The notes: generated by a model from the sequence alone, not told the origin. Shown: positions 17,602-26,697, counted from the stretch's first letter. The stretch: 64,000 nucleotides of DNA from Alienimonas californiensis (GCF_007743815.1 NZ_CP036265.1:522501-586500); one strand, 5' to 3'. Made by a program: numbers and translations.

Positions 17602-18474
17602 ATGCCCGCCGCCCACGACGCCTCCCAGGACCAAGCCTCCGACGACGACGTGCTCGTCCCCATCCCCCCCGACCACGGCGAGGTCGAGCCGGCCCCGGAG
17701 GAGGTGCGGGCGAACCTCTACGATTTCCCGAAATATTACGACCTCGTCTTCGGCAGCGACTGGAAGGCCGAATACGACTTCCTGTTGGAATGCTTCGACA
17801 AATATCGCCCCGGGAAAGTCAAAACGACGTTCGAACCCGCCTGCGGCACCGGCCGGTTGATGGTGAAGCTCGGCAAGGCGGGCCTCGCCGTCGCGGGCAA
17901 CGACCTGAACGAAAAGGCCGTCGCCTTCTGCAACGAACGCCTGAAACGGCACGGGCTGCCGGAGACGGCGGTCGTCGGCGATATGGCCGACTTCAAACTC
18001 CAGAAGCCGGTCGACGCCTGCTTCAACATGATCAATTCCTTCCGCCACCTCGGCAGCGAGGCGGAGGCGCAATCGCATCTCAACTGCGTCGCCGACGCCT
18101 TGAAGCCGGGCGGGTTGTATCTGCTCGGCCTGCACCTCACGCCGGAGGACGACGACTGGGAGGGCGAGGAGACCTGGCACGCCCGCCGCGGCCAGCTGAG
18201 CATTATCTCCGACCTGCGGACGACGGATTTCGACCGCTCGAAGCGGATGGAAACGCTGGGGATGACGTTCAACATCACCACGCCGACCCGGCATTTCGTG
18301 ATGCGGGACACGATGCACTATCGCACCTACACCCGCAAAGAAATGGCGGAATTATTCTCGTCCGTCGACCGGTTTGAAATCTTGGAGACGTACGACTTCT
18401 GCTACGACATCGAGGAGCCGATCATTATTGACGAGCTCACCGAAGACGTGGTGTACGTGCTGCGGGCCAAGTAG
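17602..18474 (+). CDS. Class I SAM-dependent methyltransferase
   Basis: 290 residues from ATG 17602; upstream in-frame starts fall inside the divergent aminotransferase gene. The N terminus is acidic and disordered (about 35 residues). YDFPKYYDLVFGSDWKAEYD opens the fold, EPACGTGRL is motif I (residues about 76-84) and VVGDMADF is the post-II acidic motif. The C-terminal half has the antiparallel MRDTMHYRTYTRKEM hairpin typical of small-molecule methyltransferases. No substrate can be assigned. The next gene follows 36 bases downstream on the same strand. Confidence 0.88.
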   Translation: MPAAHDASQDQASDDDVLVPIPPDHGEVEPAPEEVRANLYDFPKYYDLVFGSDWKAEYDFLLECFDKYRPGKVKTTFEPACGTGRLMVKLGKAGLAVAGNDLNEKAVAFCNERLKRHGLPETAVVGDMADFKLQKPVDACFNMINSFRHLGSEAEAQSHLNCVADALKPGGLYLLGLHLTPEDDDWEGEETWHARRGQLSIISDLRTTDFDRSKRMETLGMTFNITTPTRHFVMRDTMHYRTYTRKEMAELFSSVDRFEILETYDFCYDIEEPIIIDELTEDVVYVLRAK

Positions 18475-18510
18475 GATCGGCCGTTCCCTCCCACGCCCCG
18501 GAGACGACTG

Positions 18511-20157
18511 ATGATTCGCTCAGGCCAGGCTTCCCGCGCCCCCCGCCGGGGGCGATCCTGGCGAACGGCGTCGTTCGTCTTCGCCTTCGGCCTGCTCGGG
18601 GCGGGGGCGGCATTCGCCCAGCCGCCGGCCCCGCCGGCGGACGTGGAGGTCGCCGAGGACGCGACTGAGGCTGTGGAGCCGGCGGAGGCAACGCCGACCG
18701 AGGCGCCGACGGCGATGCGGGCCCCGGAAGAACCCGGCGTGCGGGTGGAGGAACACAAACGCTGGACGGGCGGGAGCGACTCGCTGGCGAGCGCCGTCGA
18801 GGCGTACAACGGAACGGCCGGCGGAAAGCAGGTCCCGCTGACCGTCGAAACCGTCGCCGCCGCGATCCGCCGCGGCTTTCGGGACTGGAATCGAACCACA
18901 ACCGCGCCGTACGACTGGGTCCTCCGCGGCGAAGAGGCGCCCCGCGGCGGGCGGATCAGTATTATTCGTCTCGATCCATCCTCCGAGGTCAACGGGTCGA
19001 AACTGTTCGTGGAAATGAAGACCCCCGGCGCCCCGACGATTTTTCAATTCTCGATCCCCGAAGAAGAGTCTTCCGCCGTCCCCCCCGGCCCCACGCTGGC
19101 GGAGGCGGCGGAGCAGTTCAACAGGAGCTATTCCAACGCCGTGGCCGACGGCCTGCCTCCCGTGACAGAGGAAGAGATTCGCGGGAGTCTCCAGAGATTT
19201 GTTCGTGAGGAGCCGGCCAAAGAGATGCTCGCCGCCCGGGCCGAGCGAGCGCTGACCGACGGGCGGCTGACGCGGGAGAGCGACGGGCTGCGGGTCGTCT
19301 CGCTGGCGCTGCGACGGGGCGAGCGCGGCCCGTCTCGCCGCATCATCGGCGTCACGTTGGACGGGGTGCTCTACCCTGTCCGCGAACTGGGTCTGAGCGA
19401 CGCCACCCGCGACCGCATCGCCGCCGCCCTCGAGGCTGCGTCGGAGGACGACGCGCTCCCGGTCCAAACGCGCATGAAGCTCCTGCGGGCATCGGTGGAC
19501 CCGGGGGCACTGTCGGCAGAGCAGAACGCGGCGCTGTTCGCAGAGTTCGTCGATGGGATGCGGAGGGAACTCAAGGTCTCCCGACAAGCAGATCTCGCCC
19601 GGGCAGGGCTAGAAGGCGACGAGCCGACAGAGGAGCAGTGGGCTCCAGTCAACGAGTTCTACGAGGAGAAAGACGAGCTCGTCACCACGATGGCGGCACT
19701 CGGCGCGACCGCCCCGGACGCGGAGGCGGCCTATTTCGTCGCGTACTTCGGCGGGCAGTTCGGGCCGCCCTTCGGACCGAACGGTGAGTTCCGAGCGGAG
19801 CGAACGGCGGCCGTGCGGGTCTTGAAGGAGACGGCCGGTGCCGCGGACGGCGTCCGTGCGTTGGTCGGCGGCCTCGAGCGACCGGAACCGACGCTCCCGG
19901 AGGGGGTCGAGTTCTGGCCGGACGACGAGGAACGGCGGGCCGAGCGCCGTCGGCTGGAAGACAGGCAGGCAAGGGCCTACGACTCGCTCCGCACGACTGT
20001 GCACGTCCATCGGTCCGCAGTAGACCTCCTCCTGGACGCCGTCCGCTCCGCCCGCCCCACGACGGACGCCCTCGCCGAACCGCTGTTAGACGCTGCGCAG
20101 GCCGAGAACCCCGAACTGCGGGCCGCGGCACTCGAGGCGCTGGCGGGCATCGATTAA
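18511..20157 (+). CDS. Secreted alanine/glutamate-rich protein, unknown
   Basis: 548 residues. A basic N terminus (about 20 residues) precedes a hydrophobic core and the likely cleavage site AFA-QPP near residue 36. A Pro/Ala/Glu-rich linker runs to about residue 85. The remainder is charged and mostly helical, with repeated short segments such as EAAEQFNRSYSNAV and VEAYNGTAGGKQV that may be two copies of one small domain (VEAYNGT/AEQFNRS contexts at about 92 and 198). A GGAG-like site (CCGGAGACG) before the ATG is one of the few Shine-Dalgarno candidates in the window. No known family recognised. Confidence 0.75.
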   Translation: MIRSGQASRAPRRGRSWRTASFVFAFGLLGAGAAFAQPPAPPADVEVAEDATEAVEPAEATPTEAPTAMRAPEEPGVRVEEHKRWTGGSDSLASAVEAYNGTAGGKQVPLTVETVAAAIRRGFRDWNRTTTAPYDWVLRGEEAPRGGRISIIRLDPSSEVNGSKLFVEMKTPGAPTIFQFSIPEEESSAVPPGPTLAEAAEQFNRSYSNAVADGLPPVTEEEIRGSLQRFVREEPAKEMLAARAERALTDGRLTRESDGLRVVSLALRRGERGPSRRIIGVTLDGVLYPVRELGLSDATRDRIAAALEAASEDDALPVQTRMKLLRASVDPGALSAEQNAALFAEFVDGMRRELKVSRQADLARAGLEGDEPTEEQWAPVNEFYEEKDELVTTMAALGATAPDAEAAYFVAYFGGQFGPPFGPNGEFRAERTAAVRVLKETAGAADGVRALVGGLERPEPTLPEGVEFWPDDEERRAERRRLEDRQARAYDSLRTTVHVHRSAVDLLLDAVRSARPTTDALAEPLLDAAQAENPELRAAALEALAGID

Positions 20158-20165
20158 CGAGCGCC

Positions 20166-20237
20166 AGCCCGAAGCGGTCGCTCCGGCCGTGCGTCGTCAC
20201 CGTGGACGACGCACGGCCGACGCTTGCGCGTCGGGCT
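20166..20237. repeat. Nested palindrome between convergent genes
   Basis: A perfect 15-bp stem (20184-20198 with 20205-20219, six-base loop) sits within outer AGCCCGA / TCGGGCT arms of the same repeat family as at 29388. It lies between the ends of the 548-residue protein gene and purH, so it probably serves as a bidirectional terminator. Confidence 0.65.
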
Positions 20238-20241
20238 CATA

Positions 20242-21834
20242 TCAGTGCCGGAAGTGGCGGCGGCCGGTGAACAGCATGGCGAGGCCGTGCTCGTTCGCGG
20301 CGGCGATCGCTTCGTCGTCGCGCTTGCTGCCGCCGGGTTGGACGATCGCCGTCACGCCGGCCGCCGCGGCGGCGTCCACGCCGTCGCGGAACGGGAAGAA
20401 CGCGTCGCTGCCGCAGGCCCCGCCCGCCGCCCGGCCGTCGGCCTTTTCGGCGGCGATCTTGGCGCTGTCGAGCCGGCTCATCTGGCCCGCCCCGGCGCCG
20501 ACTAACTGGCGGTCCTTCACATAGCAAATCGCGTTGCTCTTGAGGTGCTTCACGACCCGCTGGGCGAAGATCAGGTCGGCCCGTTCCGCGGCGGTCGGCT
20601 GGCGGTCGGTTTTGCACTCCCACTCGGCCGGGTCGACGGCGGCCTCGTCCCGGTCCTGCACCAGCAACCCGCCGCTGACGCGTCGCAGGTCGGTCGTCAC
20701 CGGGGCGGCGTCGAGCAGGCCGGGGAGCGACATCAGCCGCACGTTCTTCTTCCAGACCGGCCGGGAGGTGAGCAGGTCGAGGGCGTCGTCGTCGAAGCCG
20801 GGGGCCAGCAGGGCCTCGACGAAGCCGGCCGTTTCGCAGATCGCCTCCGCCAGGGCCGCCGTCACCGGGCGGTTCACGGCGATGATCGAACCGAACGCGC
20901 TGACCGGGTCGCCGGCGTAGGCCCGCTGGAAGGCCGTCACCGGGTCCTCGTGCTCTGCACAGCCGCAGGGGTTGGTGTGCTTGAGCACCGCACAGGCGGG
21001 GGCGTCGAACTCCCGGATGAGTGCCCGGGCGGCGTCCAAATCCAGAAGGTTGTTGTAGCTCAGCCCCTTGCCGTGCAGTTGCTCGGCGGCGGCGAGCGTC
21101 TCCGGGCCGGGGTGCGGTTCGACGAAGAACGCCGCCCGCTGGTGGGGATTCTCGCCGTAGGGCAGGTCGGTCCGCTTCTCGAAGGAGGGCGACAACCGGG
21201 CCGGGAAGGCGGCGTCGTCCGCGGTTTCGCCCGCCTCTTCATCGGCGTCGGCGTCGGCGGTTTGTTCGACGAACCAGCCGGCGATGGCGGCGTCGTAGGC
21301 GGCGGTCGTAGCGAACGCACTGGCGGCGAGAATCCGGCGGTCGTCCACGCTCAGGCCGCCGGCCTTCAGCTTGGCGAGCACGTCGTCGTACTGCTCCGCG
21401 TCCGTGACCACGGCGACGCGTTCGTAGTTCTTGGCGGCGCTGCGGAGCATCGAGGGGCCGCCGATGTCGATCTGTTCCACCGTCTCGGCCTCCGGCAGTC
21501 CCTTCGCCGCGGCCTCCTCGAACCGGTACAGGTTCACGCAGACCAGATCGATCGGCTGGATGTCGTGCTCCGCCATCGCGGCGGCGTGCTCCGGCAGGTC
21601 GGTGCGGCCCAGCAGGCCGCCGTGCACCTTGGGGTGCAGCGTTTTCACCCGGCCGTCGAGCATCTCCGGGAAGCCCGTGACCTCCTCGATCCCGAGCGCC
21701 GGCAGCCCGGCGTCCCGCAGATGGCGGAGCGTGCCGCCGGTGGAGATCAATTCATAACCGACCTCCACGAGGCCGGCGGCGAAGTCGGCGAGACCGGTTT
21801 TATCGGTGACGGACAGCAGGGCGCGGGGCATCAA
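20242..21834 (-). CDS. purH: Bifunctional AICAR transformylase / IMP cyclohydrolase
   Basis: 530 residues, the normal PurH length. The N-terminal MGS-like cyclohydrolase domain shows LLSVTDKTGL, ISTGGTLRHL and VKTLHPKVHGGLLGR. The C-terminal transformylase domain shows YGENPHQ, LKHTNPCG (Lys and His of the catalytic centre), SAFGSIIAVNRPV and the closing DAFFPFRDGVD segment. The enzyme performs the last two steps of IMP synthesis, using 10-formyl-THF. The region around residues 185-205 has an acidic insert (ADADADEEAGE). The gene stands alone and is convergent with the secreted 548-residue protein across a strong palindrome. Confidence 0.97.
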   Translation of the reverse strand: MMPRALLSVTDKTGLADFAAGLVEVGYELISTGGTLRHLRDAGLPALGIEEVTGFPEMLDGRVKTLHPKVHGGLLGRTDLPEHAAAMAEHDIQPIDLVCVNLYRFEEAAAKGLPEAETVEQIDIGGPSMLRSAAKNYERVAVVTDAEQYDDVLAKLKAGGLSVDDRRILAASAFATTAAYDAAIAGWFVEQTADADADEEAGETADDAAFPARLSPSFEKRTDLPYGENPHQRAAFFVEPHPGPETLAAAEQLHGKGLSYNNLLDLDAARALIREFDAPACAVLKHTNPCGCAEHEDPVTAFQRAYAGDPVSAFGSIIAVNRPVTAALAEAICETAGFVEALLAPGFDDDALDLLTSRPVWKKNVRLMSLPGLLDAAPVTTDLRRVSGGLLVQDRDEAAVDPAEWECKTDRQPTAAERADLIFAQRVVKHLKSNAICYVKDRQLVGAGAGQMSRLDSAKIAAEKADGRAAGGACGSDAFFPFRDGVDAAAAAGVTAIVQPGGSKRDDEAIAAANEHGLAMLFTGRRHFRH

Positions 21835-21900
21835 ATCCTGACGGGGGCCGGGCGGCGGCGGGGGGAGGAAAACGAACTGCGAACGGACGGCGGGGCCGCG

Positions 21901-23277
21901 TCAGTTCTCGACGGCGGCCGGGGCGCCCGCGGGGGCGGCGGCCGGGTCGGCAGGGGGGGCGGGGGCCTGGTCGGCGGGGGCGTCGTCGGCGAAGTTGGGT
22001 TCGACGGGGCGCCGCTCCGGGTTGGCGAAGTAGACCGGGAAACCGCTCCCGGCGGCCTTCAGGCAGAGCACGATGCCGGTCTTGTTCGACACGATCACGC
22101 GGTCGGTCAGCGCGTTCTGCATCCGCACGGGGAAGCGGTCCATCCGCACCGAACCGATCCGACGGCCGGTCGCCAGATCCAGCGCGACCACGTTGTCGGC
22201 GAAATCAGAGACGTACGCCCGCTCCCCCGCCTGACCGAGGAACCCGGTCGTGCGATCCGCCTGCCAGATCGCTCGGCCGGTGTCCCGGTCCAGGCGGGCC
22301 ACCCCGCCCCGCCCCGGCGTGACGTACAGTGCTCCCTGCACGACGGCGGGGGCCGTCTGAACGGGCTCGCGGGTGACGAACTCCCAGCGATCCAGGCCGT
22401 TGGTGATGTCGACGGCGTACAGGTTTCGGTCGGAGGAGGCGACGTAGACGACGCCGTCGGCGGCGACGATCGGGGCGGTCGCCTGGCCGTCGGTTTCAAA
22501 GCGCCACAGCAGTTCGCGTTTCTCCGCGTCCACGCCGTACATCACGCCGCGGACGTTGGCGAACACCGCGGCGATACCGTCCACCACCACGCCGCCGATC
22601 AGCGGGGAGCCGGTTTCGTAGCGCCAGCGCTGCGTGCCGGTGGCGAACTCCTCCAGGCGTTTCTCCATGTGATAATCTTCAATCGTGCCCATATCGAAGC
22701 TATAGACGCTGCCGGTGACGGTGGGCACGAACAGCCGGCGGCCGTCCTCGGTGTCGCCGATCGTGGGGGCGGCGACGGCGGCCTGCGGCAGGGGCAGCGC
22801 CCACATCGTCTCGCCGGTGTCCTGATGAATCCCGTAGGCCGTCCGCCCCACGCAGGCGAGCACCAGCCCCGGGGAAGACTTCCCGCCCGGCGCCGCTTCG
22901 ACCGGCGGCGCCGTCGCTACCCGGACCGCCGTCTGCCCGTCCCGGCCGACGCGGATCGCCCACTTCTTCGCCCCGCTGGTGAGGTTGATCGCGGTCAACA
23001 GGTTGTCGTTCGTCTGCACGTACACCGCGTTTTCGTCGGCGGTGAGGTGCTCCACCTGCCCCCGCCCCGCGGGCACCGCGGCGACGGCCCACCAGGCGAT
23101 CTCCAGCCCCGCGGCCTGCAGCTCCCGGGGGGCGGGCAGCATGTTCTGGGCGAACGCCGGCGCGCCGCCCAGCGTCGCCGCGCACAGCGCCGCACAGATC
23201 AGCCGGAGCAGCCGACGCGGAACGCGGTTCGAAAGCCGACGGGGGAGCGACCGGCGGACGGCGGAGTTCGCAAACAC
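21901..23277 (-). CDS. Secreted PQQ-binding-like beta-propeller protein
   Basis: 458 residues from a GTG at 23277; an ATG at 23373 would add 32 residues ahead of the signal peptide. The signal peptide RLLRLICAALCAATL ends at AFA-Q. The body holds repeated outer strands of the PQQ/BamB type, for example VYVQTNDNLLTAINLTSGAK, VVYVASSDRNLYAVDITNG and RAYVSDFADNVVALDLATG, forming a roughly seven-bladed propeller. No quinone-enzyme catalytic residues are evident, so a structural or binding role is likely. The C terminus is a Pro/Ala tail rich in APAPPADPAAAP-like sequence. It is divergent from the HEAT-repeat gene, with about 157 bases between starts. Confidence 0.87.
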   Translation of the reverse strand: MFANSAVRRSLPRRLSNRVPRRLLRLICAALCAATLGGAPAFAQNMLPAPRELQAAGLEIAWWAVAAVPAGRGQVEHLTADENAVYVQTNDNLLTAINLTSGAKKWAIRVGRDGQTAVRVATAPPVEAAPGGKSSPGLVLACVGRTAYGIHQDTGETMWALPLPQAAVAAPTIGDTEDGRRLFVPTVTGSVYSFDMGTIEDYHMEKRLEEFATGTQRWRYETGSPLIGGVVVDGIAAVFANVRGVMYGVDAEKRELLWRFETDGQATAPIVAADGVVYVASSDRNLYAVDITNGLDRWEFVTREPVQTAPAVVQGALYVTPGRGGVARLDRDTGRAIWQADRTTGFLGQAGERAYVSDFADNVVALDLATGRRIGSVRMDRFPVRMQNALTDRVIVSNKTGIVLCLKAAGSGFPVYFANPERRPVEPNFADDAPADQAPAPPADPAAAPAGAPAAVEN

Positions 23278-23372
23278 GGGGGGCGATCTGTCGGGTTCGG
23301 GGCGACGCGCACGAAGCCGCGGAAAGGGGCGGCCGGGAGGGCACGATACCACCCCGGCCCCCCGACAGGGCA

Positions 23373-23400
23373 TTGAGCGAACCGCCCGGCGGCGGATAAT
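23373..23400 (+). promoter_or_regulatory. Sigma70-like promoter for the HEAT-repeat gene
   Basis: TTGAGC at 23373-23378 and GATAAT at 23395-23400, spacer 16. The start GTG at 23435 lies about 28 bases after the expected transcription start. Confidence 0.5.
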
Positions 23401-23434
23401 CCGGTCCTCTCCCGTCCTCATCCCGAGGTTCGCC

Positions 23435-24784
23435 GTGTTCGGTTCGACCCGCCCCGTCGTCGCGGCGCTCCTCCTCACCGCCGCCGCGGTCTCCCCCGCC
23501 CCCGCGAGGGCGGACGTCGTCGTGCTGAAGGCCGGCGGGGAGTTGCGGGGGGAGTTCGTCGGCGACCCGACCCGCGGCGAGAGCTTTGTCATCCGTACCC
23601 AGACCGGGGCCACGGTGCGGGTGGAGCGCTCGGAAGTCCGCGACTGGGCCTACCGCGACGCCGGCCGCGAGGCCTTCGAGCGCCGCTTCGACCGCACCCC
23701 CGACGATCCCGACGCCTGGTGGGCCCTCGCCGAGTGGGCCCTGCAGAACCGCCTCCGCCCGGAGCGGGACCGGGCGCTGCGGAAACTGCTGACGTTCGAT
23801 CCTGATCACGAGGAGGCCCGCCTGGCCCTCGGGCACCGCCTCGACCGCGGCGAATGGCTCACCCCGGCCCAGTGGCGGGGGCGTAACGGTCTGGTGCTGT
23901 ACGGCCGCCGGGCCGTCTCACCGGAGGAAAAGGCCCTGCTGGAGGCCGCCGACGCCCGGGACGCCGCGGAGAAGGCCTGGTTCCGACAGGCCCGCCAGTG
24001 GGAGCGGGCGCTCTCCGACCCCGCCCGGGCCGGCGCCGCCCGGGCGGAGATGGTGCGGGTGACCGACCCCACCGCGATCCCCGCGTTTCGGCAGTTCTTC
24101 GCCGAGTCCTCCGACAGCCGCGTGCGCATGCTGTACGTGCAGGTCCTCGCCCGCATGCCGGAGACCGCCCCGGTCCCCGCGCTCGCCGTGCAGGCGATGG
24201 GCGACGTCGACGATCTCGTCCGGGAGCAGGCCGTGCGGGCTCTCGCCGAAGAGACCGCCCCCCACGACGGCCCCGCCCGGGCGGGCGCCGCCCAACCGCT
24301 GCTGCGCGACGGCCTGCGGAACGACGCGAACGTCACGGTTCGCCGGGCCGCCGCCGCGCTGGGGGCGCTGGGCGACGCGAACGCGGTGCCGGACCTGATC
24401 CGCAGCCTCATCACCACGCACCAGTACAAGGTCGCCGTGCCGGAGACCAGCGGCGCCGGGGTGAGTCTGGGGGCGAACGGCGCCGTCGGCGGCGGCCTGG
24501 GGGCGAACGCGGCGGGCGGCGGCCTCTCGCCGGAGGCGCTGCTCGGCATCCGCGCCCAGTACCCGACGGCAATCATTCGTCCCGGCCCCTCGCCGATCAC
24601 CCGGACGCGGCAGGTGACGGTCAAGGTGGAGCACCGCAACCCGGAGGCCCTCGCCGCCCTGCAGGCGATCGTGGCCCGCACCGCCCCCGCGGACGCCCTC
24701 GGCGTCGCCCCGCCCGTCAGTTACGACGAGGCCCTCTGGGCGGCGTGGTGGGAACGCAACCAAGCGGCGTTCGCCGGGCTGTGA
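23435..24784 (+). CDS. Secreted HEAT-repeat protein, unknown
   Basis: 449 residues from a GTG at 23435, chosen because the signal peptide (VAALLLTAAAVSPAPARA) follows directly and upstream in-frame starts lie within the divergent gene. An N-terminal small beta domain (VVVLKAGGELRGEFVG, residues about 30-65) resembles domains that open many planctomycete proteins. Helical segments follow, with HEAT-like repeats at about 215-325 (RMLYVQVLARMPE, VREQAVRALAEE, VRRAAAALGALGD). A Gly/Ala-rich linker sits near residues 350-375. Function unknown. A good sigma70-like promoter lies just upstream (23373-23400). Confidence 0.83.
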   Translation: MFGSTRPVVAALLLTAAAVSPAPARADVVVLKAGGELRGEFVGDPTRGESFVIRTQTGATVRVERSEVRDWAYRDAGREAFERRFDRTPDDPDAWWALAEWALQNRLRPERDRALRKLLTFDPDHEEARLALGHRLDRGEWLTPAQWRGRNGLVLYGRRAVSPEEKALLEAADARDAAEKAWFRQARQWERALSDPARAGAARAEMVRVTDPTAIPAFRQFFAESSDSRVRMLYVQVLARMPETAPVPALAVQAMGDVDDLVREQAVRALAEETAPHDGPARAGAAQPLLRDGLRNDANVTVRRAAAALGALGDANAVPDLIRSLITTHQYKVAVPETSGAGVSLGANGAVGGGLGANAAGGGLSPEALLGIRAQYPTAIIRPGPSPITRTRQVTVKVEHRNPEALAALQAIVARTAPADALGVAPPVSYDEALWAAWWERNQAAFAGL

Positions 24785-24792
24785 ACCCGTGA

Positions 24793-24812
24793 CAGCCCGA
24801 GGCGCGAGCCGA
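24793..24812. repeat. Single arm of the AGCCCGAGGCGCGAGCCGAGG repeat family
   Basis: CAGCCCGAGGCGCGAGCCGA matches one arm of the palindrome at 34552-34620, but no inverted partner is present here. It looks like a decayed or half copy. Confidence 0.5.
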
Positions 24813-24835
24813 GGCCGAGGGGCGGATCGCCCAAC

Positions 24836-24874
24836 GAAAAAAGCGTCCCGGACCCTCCGAGGGTCCGGGACGCT
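24836..24874 (-). terminator. Intrinsic terminator of the ferritin-like gene
   Basis: Read on the minus strand, a 15-bp GC-rich stem (24860-24874 with 24842-24856, loop of three) is followed by a run of T (complement of the A run at 24837-24842). It starts 33 bases after the stop codon. Confidence 0.88.
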
Positions 24875-24906
24875 GCGATCCCTTCTCGATGCAGCCGGCG
24901 ACGGCC

Positions 24907-25404
24907 TCAGGCCGCGGCGGAGCGGCTGGTGGCGGTTTCGACCTCGCCCTGCTTGGCCGGGGTCTGGCGGAGCAGCTTCGAATACTCGTCCACGCCTTCC
25001 TGCTCCTGAGCGAGGATGTCTTCCAGGAAGATGACCAGCGAGCGGTCGGCGTGCTCTTCGGCGAGTTCGATCGCGGCGGAGTACATCTCCACGGCTTTGC
25101 TCTCGAAGGCGAGGGCGTTCTCGACCAGCTCCTGGACGTCGCGGGACTGCTTCACCTCGTTCCGCAGGACGGTCGGCACGCCGCCCAGGGCGGCGATCTT
25201 CTCGCCCACCAGCTTGGCGTGGCCGAAGGACTCGTCGGCGTCCTCTTGGAACTTCGGGGCGTACAACTCCCGCATCAGACCCTCGACGATGAAGGCCGCC
25301 TGCGAGTACTGCTGCACCCCGGTCCATTCGTGCTTGAGGATCTCGTTCAGCTGATCGATGATCGGCTGGGATTCGGTGAGCGTGTGGGAGGAGGCGGCGT
25401 TCAT
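24907..25404 (-). CDS. Ferritin-like / bacterioferritin-type iron-storage protein
   Basis: 165 residues from ATG 25404; the longer in-frame start at 25542 would add 46 residues of unrelated composition. The four-helix ferritin-like pattern shows HEWTGVQQY in helix A, DESFGHAKLVGEKI in helix B, ALAFESKAVEMY in helix C and LEDILAQEQEGVDEY in helix D, supplying Glu and His for a di-iron site. The methionine that binds haem in classical bacterioferritin (EMxxH context) is not seen beside the helix B His, so haem binding is doubtful. Expected role: iron storage or oxidative-stress protection in the cytoplasm. A strong terminator follows the stop codon. Confidence 0.87.
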   Translation of the reverse strand: MNAASSHTLTESQPIIDQLNEILKHEWTGVQQYSQAAFIVEGLMRELYAPKFQEDADESFGHAKLVGEKIAALGGVPTVLRNEVKQSRDVQELVENALAFESKAVEMYSAAIELAEEHADRSLVIFLEDILAQEQEGVDEYSKLLRQTPAKQGEVETATSRSAAA

Positions 25405-25708
25405 GGGATTCTTTGCGAAATGCGAAGCGGATAGGGCCGGCCCACTGGGGGCCGGGTCAGGTATTTTAGCCGTTTCGGTCGATCGCACAGCGGCGGTTCG
25501 CCCTAACCGGGTGGGATTGGAGCGATTGAGACGGGTTCCCACCGCTCCCCGCCGGAAGGCGCCGTCCGGTTGAGACCCGTTCCCGTCGGGGGCTTCGTTT
25601 CCGCGAGGGACGCCCCTCCCGCACCAACGCGAACGACCCGGGCGCCGAGGGCGTCCGGGTCGTGAAAGAAGCGACGGGGCGGCGGGGCCGCCCGGCGGTG
25701 CGGGACCG
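25405..25708. other. Intergenic region between ferritin-like and zinc-ribbon genes
   Basis: 304 bases that must hold the ferritin promoter on the minus strand. Apart from the hairpin at 25633-25663 I see no gene or conserved element. Confidence 0.5.
25633..25663. repeat. Hairpin after the zinc-ribbon gene
   Basis: Arms 25633-25646 and 25650-25663 pair over 14 positions with one G-T pair and a three-base loop. No T run follows on the minus strand, so Rho-independent termination is uncertain. Confidence 0.5.
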
Positions 25709-26296
25709 TCAGGCGACGGGCCATTCCTTCTGGCAGCGGCAGCAATGGAAGCCGACGAGCGTGCCGCTGCCGGGCACCAGTTGGCCGCTGGCGTCGCGGA
25801 CGCCGTCGCTCAGCAGGACCGGCTCGACGCCGCCGGCGCCGCAGGATTTGCAGGTGCGGTTGGCGTGCAGGGCCTTGGCCCGGGTCAGCGGGCTGTCGGC
25901 GGCCACGCCGGGCGGGGTGACGGCCCAGCCGCCGATGCGGCCGGCCACGCCGGCGGGCAGCTCGGCGTCGCCGGAGGCGCCGCGGCGGAACTGCGGCGGG
26001 GAGAGGATCGCCGACAGCGGCAGCACGTCCGGCCGCTCGTCGGCGGCCGCGACCCGGCCGCCGGCGGTGTCGTGCGGGGCGTGAAACCGCAGCGTGACGG
26101 GGCGACCGCCCTCGTCGACGGACTCGCGGCGGGCGGTCTCGTCGGCGTCCCGGCGGCTGATCGCCCGGCTCGGGAAGGGCAGCACCCGCGGGGCGGCGAC
26201 CGGATCGGCGCCGTCTCCCCGGGAGGCGGCGGTCCCCGATTCGTCGGGGGTCGCGGCGTCGTCGCCGCGGTACAGGCGCAGTACGGCAGTCTTCAT
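25709..26296 (-). CDS. Putative zinc-ribbon protein, unknown
   Basis: 195 residues from ATG 26296 (26380 would add 28 low-complexity residues). The first 80 residues are disordered and rich in Arg, Asp and Ala. The C terminus contains CKSCGAGG and, about 35 residues later, HCCRCQKEWPV: two CxxC pairs that would bind one zinc ion, as in DksA-like or DNA-directed RNA-polymerase-type ribbons. A potential hairpin follows the stop. I recognise no named family. The upstream 400 bases contain no gene. Confidence 0.68.
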   Translation of the reverse strand: MKTAVLRLYRGDDAATPDESGTAASRGDGADPVAAPRVLPFPSRAISRRDADETARRESVDEGGRPVTLRFHAPHDTAGGRVAAADERPDVLPLSAILSPPQFRRGASGDAELPAGVAGRIGGWAVTPPGVAADSPLTRAKALHANRTCKSCGAGGVEPVLLSDGVRDASGQLVPGSGTLVGFHCCRCQKEWPVA

Positions 26297-26610
26297 CGGG
26301 TCGTCCTCATCCCTGAGTGGTGGGCGTCCCCGGCCGCGCCCCGGGAGGGGCGAAATCTTCGGGCGAAGTCGTCTTCCCAAGGTGCGGGGGGAAAGACGAC
26401 GCTCGATCCGACGATCGGCGATCGGGAGCCCCGGCGAATCCTTGCCGAGGCGGCGACGCGGGTTTTATTTCGGCCGGAAGCGACCCGCAAGATCGCACCC
26501 GATGGATCAAGGTCGGAATTTCCCGAAAATCGCGTCGTGATTGGGGGTTTGGGAGAGCACGGGGGATCAGGCGGGACGCGATCGATCCCAGCCTCGCCAA
26601 GTCGCCCCGC

Positions 26611-26675
26611 TTCGCCGTCGCCGTTAGGCGGCGGGCCCCCTGGCACGTTTGCGCCGCCAACGGCGACGGCGAACC
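26611..26675. repeat. Palindromic TTCGCCGTCGCCGTT repeat upstream of gntK
   Basis: Arms 26611-26633 and 26652-26673 are inverted copies with one bulged A. The right arm plus CC is a 24-base member of the same family as the copies inside the genes at 14593 and 44720. It ends 11 bases before the gntK -10 box. Confidence 0.7.
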
Positions 26676-26685
26676 GAGAGGGCCT

Positions 26686-26691
26686 TACACT
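26686..26691 (+). promoter_or_regulatory. -10-like box next to the gntK start
   Basis: TACACT, six bases before the ATG at 26698. Transcription would begin at or near the start codon, so the message may be leaderless. Confidence 0.45.
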
Positions 26692-26697
26692 GCGGCC

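Larger units (their letters stand above)
26297..26697. other. Long intergenic region between divergent zinc-ribbon and gntK genes
   Basis: 401 bases with more A/T than the surroundings around 26440-26560, containing short inverted strings (CGACGATCGGCGATCGG; GGAATTTCCCGAAAATC). The palindromic repeat at 26611-26675 occupies the right end. No supported gene. Confidence 0.5.

Noticed and set aside
20545-23376. 943-codon plus-strand frame
   Set aside because: It is a shadow of purH and the PQQ-propeller gene, both with clear family motifs.
26297-26697. Possible small RNA in the gene-free stretch
   Set aside because: No terminator with a T run and no clear promoter pair was found on either strand; only repeats and short inverted strings are visible.
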